A stretch of DNA of 5,635 nucleotides, from contig SLEW01000277.1 of assembly GCA_007124575.1 (NCBI GenBank), positions 1 to 5,635 on the forward strand, in the 5' to 3' direction. This DNA comes from Bacteroidales bacterium. Its GTDB lineage: Bacteria; Bacteroidota; Bacteroidia; Bacteroidales; UBA7960. Of this stretch, positions 1 to 4,553 are shown in pieces. The notes beneath the pieces are model-generated. The model worked only from the letters and a program-made list of their open reading frames with translations, did not search any database and was not told where the DNA came from. Position numbers and translations under genes: made by a program. Within the stretch, counting starts at the first letter, position 1, and each line of letters starts with the position of its first letter.

Positions 1-453
1 GGCAACGGACCTCTCCCCGAAACAGTGCCCTACGTGGATCAGTTGAGGGAAAACTACTATCGTACGGTACAACTTTCTTTGTCCATCCCCATTTTCAATG
101 GTCTGCAGACAAGAAACAGGGTACAGCATGCCCGCATCGACCTTGACAGATCGCGCATCCAATACGAGCAAAGCAAAAACCAACTTACGCAGATCATCTA
201 TGAAGCCTATTCAGATGCGCTGGGGGCATGGAAAAATTATGAGAGCAACACCAGGGTATTGGAGGCAGCCCGCGAATCTTATCAATATGCCGAAGAGAGT
301 TTTAGCCTGGGAGTCAGCAGCACACTGGAGTACAATGAGGCCAAAGCCAGGCTTAACAGGGCGGAGATCAATGCCCTGCAGGCCATGTATGAGTTTGTCT
401 TCATGGTAAAAATCCTCGAATTTTACCAGGGGGAAGGCTTTGTGATTGGTTAA
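1..453 (+). CDS. TolC-family outer-membrane efflux protein, C-terminal part (5' truncated)
   Basis: This is the last 150 codons of an outer-membrane factor, open from the first base of the window and ending at TAA 451-453. The family forms trimeric channels through the outer membrane and periplasm for RND, ABC or MFS efflux pumps and type I secretion. Near the start, 'TVQLSLSIPIFNGLQTRNRVQHAR' is the typical end of a barrel strand (S-x-P-I-F-N/D-G) passing into a long periplasmic helix. After it come about 100 residues of charged heptad-like helix (RIQYEQSKNQLTQIIYEAY; ARESYQYAEESFSLGV; LEYNEAKARLNRAEINALQ), matching the second structural repeat of TolC. The end 'YEFVFMVKILEFYQGEGFVIG' resembles Bacteroidota TolC homologues. 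The signal peptide and first repeat lie outside the window, so the substrate and partner pump, usually encoded upstream, cannot be judged. The family assignment is firm; the specific role is unknown. Confidence 0.9.
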   Translation, partial: GNGPLPETVPYVDQLRENYYRTVQLSLSIPIFNGLQTRNRVQHARIDLDRSRIQYEQSKNQLTQIIYEAYSDALGAWKNYESNTRVLEAARESYQYAEESFSLGVSSTLEYNEAKARLNRAEINALQAMYEFVFMVKILEFYQGEGFVIG

Positions 454-1232
454 CCATGCTTAAGGAAATAGTTGACTTCCCTGAGAAACTGTTCGGGTTG
501 TTCAGCATGGAGCCAGTGGCTTGCACCGCTGATTGTCTTTATCTTAACCTGCGGAAACATTTCTTCGATACGGGGAACGTCCTCATCCGGTACATAGTCT
601 GATGCTTCTCCACGCAGGAAAAGCACCGGTTTATCAAAATCCTCATCTGCTTCTACCGGTCTGAATATCTCTTCCAGGTTATTCCTGATCGCGTCGAAAT
701 TGATTCTCCATCCCAGGCTTGCACGGTCTTTCCAGTAAAGGTTTTTTTGCAGAAACTGCCTGAGGCGTGGATTGGAGATCACCTCTTTCATGTGCTCCAT
801 CACGTCGCGCCGGCTGGAAAAGCGCGACAGGTCTATGTCGATAAGCCGGTCGATGATGGTCACATGCGTGCTTCCGTGCGTGCTTGCCGACGGGCTGATG
901 TCAGCTACTATAAGTTTCTGAACACGCTCGGGATAATCAAATGAAAACTGCATGGCCGTTTTGCCACCCATGGAATGTCCCAGCAAGGCGATCTTTTCTA
1001 ATTCCCGGGCGTCAAGAAATTCCAACAGGTCATCCACCATGGCTTCATAATTATGTATGTTGCTATGCCCCGACCGGCCATGGTTTCGCTGATCGGGCAC
1101 AAATACTTCAAAACCCTCTTCGGCAATGCTTTTAGCTATGGTAGCCCAGTTGTCGGACATTCCGAACAAGCCATGCAAGATCACCATAGGCGGTTGTCCG
1201 GATTCACCATAGGTTCGGTAATATAATTCCAT
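450..1232 (-). CDS. Alpha/beta hydrolase (YbfF-like esterase group)
   Basis: This is a 260-residue soluble alpha/beta-fold hydrolase, probably an esterase; the natural substrate is unknown. Numbered from ATG 1232: the oxyanion-side motif HGLFGMSDNW begins at residue 20; the Arg-Asn-His-Gly turn 'DQRNHGRSGH' lies near 47-56; the nucleophile elbow GHSMGG places the catalytic Ser at about 87; the acid is probably the Asp of 'GEASDYV' at about 212; and the catalytic His is in 'GASHWLHAEQPEQF' at about 239. The triad and usual family length look complete. Resemblance to YbfF-type esterases rests on 'HGLFG..DNW' and 'VADISP'. The frame stays open upstream to a GTG at 1290-1292, but that codon lies inside a strong hairpin and adds 20 residues unlike the family, so I chose ATG 1232. 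No Shine-Dalgarno sequence is visible, which is common in Bacteroidota. It lies downstream of pdxJ on the same strand, and its stop overlaps that of the converging TolC gene. Confidence 0.88.
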   Translation of the reverse strand: MELYYRTYGESGQPPMVILHGLFGMSDNWATIAKSIAEEGFEVFVPDQRNHGRSGHSNIHNYEAMVDDLLEFLDARELEKIALLGHSMGGKTAMQFSFDYPERVQKLIVADISPSASTHGSTHVTIIDRLIDIDLSRFSSRRDVMEHMKEVISNPRLRQFLQKNLYWKDRASLGWRINFDAIRNNLEEIFRPVEADEDFDKPVLFLRGEASDYVPDEDVPRIEEMFPQVKIKTISGASHWLHAEQPEQFLREVNYFLKHG

Positions 1233-1262
1233 GATTAAACCATTTTGAGCCAAATAATACTG

Positions 1263-1297
1263 AGAAGAAAATGTCCGGTGTTTTTTCCACACCGGGT
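1263..1297 (-). terminator. Candidate intrinsic terminator or attenuator after pdxJ
   Basis: Read on the minus strand, a perfect 7-bp stem CCGGTGT / ACACCGG (plus-strand 1289-1295 and 1275-1281) encloses a 7-nt loop. Two further G-U pairs can extend it at the base. It begins about 10 nt after the pdxJ stop codon. A T-rich run (TTTTCTTCT, plus-strand 1263-1271) follows the stem after three bases. The run is interrupted by C residues, so termination may be partial, leaving some read-through into the hydrolase gene. On the plus strand no T-rich tail follows, so the signal is directional. Confidence 0.55.
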
Positions 1298-1306
1298 TAC
1301 ATAGAT

Positions 1307-2041
1307 TTATGCCTGACTTTTACCTGCATTTTCCAGGCATCGCTGATAAAGCTGGATGGTGTTTTGCAGTCCATAATATAAGGCATCTGAAATGAGTGCA
1401 TGGCCAATGGAGACTTCCTGCAGATATGGTACCTTTTCAGCAAACCAGGGCAGATTATGCAGGTCAAGGTCATGACCGGCGTTTATGCCCAGACCCACCT
1501 CATGAGCCACTTCCGCCGCTTTCACGAATGGTTCTGCCGCTGCATTTTTGTCGTCAGGGAACTGAGCTGCATAAGGTTCGGTGTAGAGTTCCACCCTGTC
1601 GGTGCCCACATCTACCGCCCGCCGTATCATCTCGGGGTCGGTCTCTATAAAGATAGAGGTGCGGATGCCGTGGGCTTTCAGCTCTGACACCACCTCTGTC
1701 AGCAACTCCCTGTGCTTTACAGTATCCCATCCCGCATTGCTGGTCAGGGCATTGGGGGGATCCGGCACCAGCGTTACCTGCTCAGGCTTTACCCGGGTTA
1801 CCAGGTCAAGGAATTTGCGTGAGGGATATCCCTCGATATTGAACTCGGTCTTTACCACAGGGCGCAGATCAAGCACATCCTGGTAGCGGATGTGACGTTC
1901 ATCCGGTCGTGGATGCACGGTAATGCCATCTGCACCAAATCGTTCGCAATCAACCGCCGCCTGAACCACATCAGGGATGTTGCCACCCCGCGCATTGCGG
2001 ATCGTAGCTATTTTATTGATATTTACACTTAATCGTACCAT
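1307..2041 (-). CDS. pdxJ: Pyridoxine 5'-phosphate synthase
   Basis: PdxJ condenses 1-deoxy-D-xylulose 5-phosphate with 3-amino-2-oxopropyl phosphate to give pyridoxine 5'-phosphate, the ring-closing step of the DXP-dependent vitamin B6 pathway; it is a cytoplasmic TIM-barrel enzyme. At 244 residues it has the family's usual length. Visible motifs in order: SVNINKIATIRNARGG (5-20), GADGITVHPRPDERHIR (36-52), FNIEG (67-71), QVTLVPDPP (88-96), RVELYTEPYA (149-158), GINAGHDL (185-192) and VSIGHALISDAL (210-221). The residues aligning with the E. coli catalytic His45, Glu72 and His193 are His43, Glu70 and His190, all present. 'VNINK' in place of the proteobacterial 'VNIDH' is, from memory, the Bacteroidota form. 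The ATG at 2041 starts directly at the conserved 'MVRLSVNIN'. A -7 promoter match lies just upstream, and the gene is divergent from the CBS gene. Confidence 0.97.
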   Translation of the reverse strand: MVRLSVNINKIATIRNARGGNIPDVVQAAVDCERFGADGITVHPRPDERHIRYQDVLDLRPVVKTEFNIEGYPSRKFLDLVTRVKPEQVTLVPDPPNALTSNAGWDTVKHRELLTEVVSELKAHGIRTSIFIETDPEMIRRAVDVGTDRVELYTEPYAAQFPDDKNAAAEPFVKAAEVAHEVGLGINAGHDLDLHNLPWFAEKVPYLQEVSIGHALISDALYYGLQNTIQLYQRCLENAGKSQA

Positions 2042-2056
2042 GATTCCGTTTTTTTA

Positions 2057-2064
2057 CAAAACTA
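2057..2064 (-). promoter_or_regulatory. Candidate Bacteroidota -7 promoter box for pdxJ
   Basis: The minus strand reads TAGTTTTG, an exact match to the Bacteroidota sigma-ABfr -7 consensus TAnnTTTG, 15 nt before the pdxJ ATG. No clear -33 TTG element is visible about 20 nt further upstream. If used, it would give a 5' leader of only about ten nucleotides, with no Shine-Dalgarno sequence. Confidence 0.45.
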
Positions 2065-2100
2065 TAAATAAAAATTAAGCCCCGGCAGTATAATGTTAAA

Positions 2101-2116
2101 GCGTTCTGCGTTCTGC
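2101..2116. repeat. Short tandem repeat (7-bp unit, just over two copies) in divergent promoter region
   Basis: GCGTTCT occurs twice in tandem (2101-2107 and 2108-2114), followed by a further GC. It lies between the pdxJ and CBS-gene promoter candidates, at roughly the -33 distance from the rightward -7-like box. It may be incidental or a small operator or promoter element; I cannot separate these. Confidence 0.4.
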
Positions 2117-2132
2117 ATTTTTTAAAAAATCG

Positions 2133-2140
2133 TATCTTCA
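2133..2140 (+). promoter_or_regulatory. Candidate -7 promoter box for the CBS gene
   Basis: TATCTTCA is a 6-of-8 match to the Bacteroidota -7 consensus TAnnTTTG, in the context 'CGTATCTTCA', which resembles many promoters of this phylum. A TTCTG at 2111-2115 lies about 22 nt upstream, where a -33 TTG-like element would be expected. Transcription would begin in the A9 run (2142-2150), giving a leader of about 15-20 nt that carries the Shine-Dalgarno sequence. Confidence 0.4.
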
Positions 2141-2151
2141 CAAAAAAAAAG

Positions 2152-2157
2152 AGGAGG
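2152..2157 (+). promoter_or_regulatory. Strong Shine-Dalgarno sequence for the CBS gene
   Basis: AGGAGG, within GAGGAGGAGA at 2151-2160, sits 5 nt before the ATG at 2163 and directly follows a run of nine A residues. It fixes the start codon. None of the other three complete starts in this window has a recognisable Shine-Dalgarno sequence, which is usual in Bacteroidota, so this site stands out. Confidence 0.8.
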
Positions 2158-2162
2158 AGATC

Positions 2163-2828
2163 ATGCGCGCCAAAGACATGCTCAGCAAGATGGTTATGCC
2201 ATTGAAGCCTTCAGATTCAGGGAGTCTGGCTGTCAGCTGGATGGAAGACATGGGCGTCACCCATTTGCCGGTAGCGGACAAAGATCATTTTTATGGCCTG
2301 GTTAAAAACACAGACATTTATAGCCTCCAGGACCTCGACGAAAATATTGGCACACAAAAGTTGCCATTTATGCGTACCTATGTCTACCATGACGTCCACA
2401 TGTATGATGTACTTCGCCATGCGGCTGCAGAAGACCTGTCACTCGTTCCTGTACTGGACTATCATGATCATTACATGGGATCCATTACAACCCATGAGCT
2501 TACCAAAGCCATGGCGAACTTTACCTCGATAAGCCAGCCAGGCGGTATTATCGTGCTTGAGGTTAGCGCACAACAATATGCACTCAGCGAAATAGCCCGG
2601 ATCATCGAATCCAATGACGCCAAAGTGCTAAGCGCCACTGTGACGTCGGCAGAGAACAGCTCGCTGCTTGAGATAACGCTCAAGATCAGTGTCATGGACC
2701 TTTCAAGTGTGATCCAGACACTCAACCGGTACGACTACATTGTAAAAGCTTCCTTCACAGAGGAAAGTCAATACGACAGCCTGCTTAACGAGCGTTACGA
2801 GTCACTCATGAAATTCCTCGACACTTAG
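2163..2828 (+). CDS. CBS-domain pair protein with C-terminal ACT-like domain
   Basis: This 221-residue soluble protein has no signal peptide or membrane segment. Residues 1-60 form a first CBS motif (MLSKMVMPLKPSDS, then GVTHLPVAD..HFYGLVKNTDIYSL). Residues about 66-122 form a second (MRTYVYHDVHMYDVLRHAAAEDLSLVPVLD..HYMGSITTHELTKAM). CBS pairs usually bind adenine nucleotides or similar ligands. Residues about 126-198 (GGIIVLEVSAQQYALSEIARIIESND, then LEITLKISVMDLSSVIQTLNRYDYIVKASF) show the beta-alpha-beta pattern of an ACT-like ligand-binding domain. A short acidic tail ends in 'RYESLMKFLDT'. The architecture matches a conserved Bacteroidota family found next to pdxJ; its ligand and target are, to my knowledge, undefined. 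The start is set by the AGGAGG site and by CBS homology from the first residues. The gene ends 14 bp before the Omp85 gene, suggesting co-transcription. Confidence 0.88.
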   Translation: MRAKDMLSKMVMPLKPSDSGSLAVSWMEDMGVTHLPVADKDHFYGLVKNTDIYSLQDLDENIGTQKLPFMRTYVYHDVHMYDVLRHAAAEDLSLVPVLDYHDHYMGSITTHELTKAMANFTSISQPGGIIVLEVSAQQYALSEIARIIESNDAKVLSATVTSAENSSLLEITLKISVMDLSSVIQTLNRYDYIVKASFTEESQYDSLLNERYESLMKFLDT

Positions 2829-2842
2829 TAGCTTCATCCATC

Positions 2843-4339
2843 ATGCCGTTTAACAGACTTCTCATATTTCTGCTGATATCAACAACCTTAGCTCATGCGT
2901 CTGACCAGAAAATGACGGCTGCTGGTCAATTCTCCGACCTTATAAATGCTGTAAAAACTCCCTCTGCCCCATCTGCCGGTAATATCTCTTCCGTGCCTGC
3001 AGCAGAAGATACTATGGTGACATACCATATTCAGGATATCAGTTTTAAGGGCAACATACTCACACGAAACAGGACAATACTGCGTGAGATCCCTTTTGCC
3101 GAAGGAGACAGTGTGCCATCAGCAAAGCTGGACTCAAAGGTAAGGGCTGGCAGGTTAAACCTCATGAATACAGGGCTTTTTAACTTCGTTGAGGCAGAAA
3201 TTTCCCTGGAAGGCACAATGGCAAACATTACATATCATTTTGTGGAGCGCTGGAACATCTGGCCCTTGCCCGTCCTGGAGCTGGAGGGACCAAACCTCAA
3301 CCAGTGGCTTGACAACCCCTCCTTTTCTGCTTTCAATTACGGCATCAGTCTGAAGGCAGGTAACCTCTCCGGCCTCAACGAGAGGATCAGGCTGGAAGCC
3401 AAAGCGGGTAACGTGCAGAGCCTCAACATACAACTGACATCCCCCTTTTTTGGCACAAGTCAGTTTTTTCGCGCAGAACTTCAATATACACTTGACAGGA
3501 GCCGCAGCAGAGCATACAATACTGAAGACAACAAACAGCTGGTAGCAAGAGTTCCCGACGAGTTTATTTCAAACGAATATTTGTTTTCAGGCAGCTTGCG
3601 CTTCAGGCCTGCATTCTACAATACATACCGTGTGGGATTTTCCTTTCACTACCATAATTATGCAGATACGCTGCTTACCCTGAACCCGCGTTTTGGTCCG
3701 GATGGAGAAAGCCGCTTCTCTTTTTTTAGTGCATCGTACTCCTTTAGCCGCGACCGTCGCGACAGAGTTGCATATCCTCTTCATGGGTATCTTATCGAAG
3801 CCGGGATAACACGAAAAGGACTGAGTTTCCTTGGGGATAAGGACATGGATATCACCTCACTGCATGGTGAAATCAGGCGGTACACTCATCTCGTGGAGAA
3901 ATGGTACGGCGCCTGGAGCATCTATGGAAAATGGAATGAAGGAACCACCTTGTCCTATTTTGACCGTGAAGGACTTGGTTTTAACCGCAGCCTGGTAAGA
4001 GGGTATGAAGACTATGTGGTAGACGGCCATAAATTCCTGATTTTTAAGTCTAACCTCAAATACAACCTGCTTCCCGAGCAGGCAGGCGAGATCTCCTTTG
4101 TTCCGACAGAAAAATTTTCAAAGATTCATTACGCCTTGTACCTGAACATCTTTGCTGATATAGGCATCATAAACGACAGGCACTTTCACAGGGACAGCAA
4201 CCTTTCCAACCGTTTGCTGGCAGCTACTGGCATAGGACTCGACTTCCACACCTACTACGACATGGTTTTGCGCTCCGAATTATCCTTGAACAGGCACGGT
4301 GAAGCAGGTCTTTTTTTCCATTTTGCTGCTCCCATATAA
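2843..4339 (+). CDS. Single-POTRA Omp85 (BamA/TamA-like) outer-membrane protein
   Basis: This 498-residue precursor belongs to the Omp85 superfamily. Residues 1-19 are a signal peptide (basic N-terminus, LLIFLLISTTLA core, probable cleavage after AHA), followed by a Ser/Pro/Ala-rich linker (about 24-58). One POTRA domain covers about 60-135 (YHIQDISFKGN..ILREIPFAEGD..NLMNTGLFNFVEAEI..ITYHFVERW). The rest is a beta-barrel of amphipathic strands ending in 'GLFFHFAAPI'. The barrel contains VRGY (385-388), the Omp85 loop-6 signature, within 'GFNRSLVRGYEDYVVDGH'. True BamA has several POTRA domains and about 800 residues, so this is not canonical bamA. It resembles a Bacteroidota group with 'VERW..WPLPVLEL' after the POTRA. 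It could insert or export proteins or lipids; the role is unknown. Its start lies 14 bp after the CBS stop without a Shine-Dalgarno sequence, and it ends in tandem stops TAATAA. Confidence 0.88.
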   Translation: MPFNRLLIFLLISTTLAHASDQKMTAAGQFSDLINAVKTPSAPSAGNISSVPAAEDTMVTYHIQDISFKGNILTRNRTILREIPFAEGDSVPSAKLDSKVRAGRLNLMNTGLFNFVEAEISLEGTMANITYHFVERWNIWPLPVLELEGPNLNQWLDNPSFSAFNYGISLKAGNLSGLNERIRLEAKAGNVQSLNIQLTSPFFGTSQFFRAELQYTLDRSRSRAYNTEDNKQLVARVPDEFISNEYLFSGSLRFRPAFYNTYRVGFSFHYHNYADTLLTLNPRFGPDGESRFSFFSASYSFSRDRRDRVAYPLHGYLIEAGITRKGLSFLGDKDMDITSLHGEIRRYTHLVEKWYGAWSIYGKWNEGTTLSYFDREGLGFNRSLVRGYEDYVVDGHKFLIFKSNLKYNLLPEQAGEISFVPTEKFSKIHYALYLNIFADIGIINDRHFHRDSNLSNRLLAATGIGLDFHTYYDMVLRSELSLNRHGEAGLFFHFAAPI

Positions 4340-4349
4340 TAAAGCAGCA
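4324..4349 (+). other. Hairpin spanning the Omp85 stop codons
   Basis: TGCTGCT (4324-4330) and AGCAGCA (4343-4349) form a perfect 7-bp inverted repeat around a 12-nt loop containing both in-frame stops (TAA 4337-4339 and TAA 4340-4342). No T-run follows, so it does not meet the usual intrinsic-terminator pattern. It may be an mRNA 3'-end structure or chance. Confidence 0.35.
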
Positions 4350-4456
4350 CGACCCTATGTCCGCATCGCAATCGTTTGCGCTGAAATATGTGACTCTGTT
4401 CGTCTCAAATGTTTGGTAATTAGCACGGCCACCTTTTTCTTTGCAAAAAAAACTTT

Positions 4457-4464
4457 TATCTTTA
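4457..4464 (+). promoter_or_regulatory. Weak candidate -7 box for the transporter gene
   Basis: TATCTTTA matches TAnnTTTG at seven of eight positions and lies about 90 nt before the transporter ATG. The nearest TTTG upstream (4440-4443) is too close, with 13 nt between where about 19-21 is typical, so support is limited. It would give a leader of roughly 80-85 nt that includes the inverted repeat at 4501-4525. Confidence 0.3.
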
Positions 4465-4500
4465 ACCGATTTTTTTCCGCACAGTAAAAGCAACATTTTT

Positions 4501-4525
4501 CAGGGTTCACGTGTTAAATACCCTG
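4501..4525 (+). other. Inverted repeat in the probable leader of the transporter gene
   Basis: CAGGGT (4501-4506) and ACCCTG (4520-4525) form a perfect 6-bp stem with a 13-nt loop. The loop contains the palindrome CACGTG (4508-4513). The repeat ends 28 nt before the ATG at 4554. It could be an operator for a dimeric regulator or a leader hairpin. No long T-run follows directly, so a terminator is less likely. Confidence 0.4.
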
Positions 4526-4553
4526 GCATCCATATTTTAAAAACTGCATTTTT

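Larger units (their letters stand above)
4340..4553. other. AT-rich intergenic region between the Omp85 and transporter genes
   Basis: These 214 bases contain no supportable gene. The open frames crossing them are out-of-frame extensions with no recognisable protein features. Visible elements are the stop-codon hairpin running in from the left; a small CGCAA/TTGCG hairpin at 4367-4380 with a 4-nt loop and no T-tail; A8 and T7 tracts around 4445-4476; a weak -7-like box at 4457-4464; and the CAGGGT/ACCCTG inverted repeat at 4501-4525. The region probably holds the end of the Omp85 transcript and the promoter and leader of the transporter. Confidence 0.6.

Noticed and set aside
1233..1292. 20-residue N-terminal extension of the hydrolase starting at GTG 1290-1292
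   Set aside because: The GTG lies inside the terminator-like hairpin, the added residues do not resemble the family, and ATG 1232 begins just before the first conserved strand.
3155..3484. 109-codon open frame on the minus strand inside the Omp85 gene
   Set aside because: It is antisense to well-conserved POTRA and barrel sequence and has no recognisable domain.
2843..4339. Calling this gene bamA
   Set aside because: It has one POTRA domain and 498 residues, against several POTRA domains and about 800 residues for BamA, so only a superfamily-level name is justified.
4367..4380. CGCAA/TTGCG hairpin after the Omp85 gene as an intrinsic terminator
   Set aside because: The stem is only 5 bp with a 4-nt loop and no T-run follows, so it is not separable from chance.
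4299..4487. 62-codon plus-strand frame running out of the Omp85 gene
   Set aside because: It starts inside the Omp85 coding region in another frame and its tail is translated A/T tracts; no support as a gene.
4224..4496. 90-codon minus-strand frame crossing the Omp85 3' end and the intergenic region
   Set aside because: It has a low-complexity Lys/Phe/Cys-rich translation, overlaps the Omp85 C-terminus, and shows no ribosome-binding or domain evidence.
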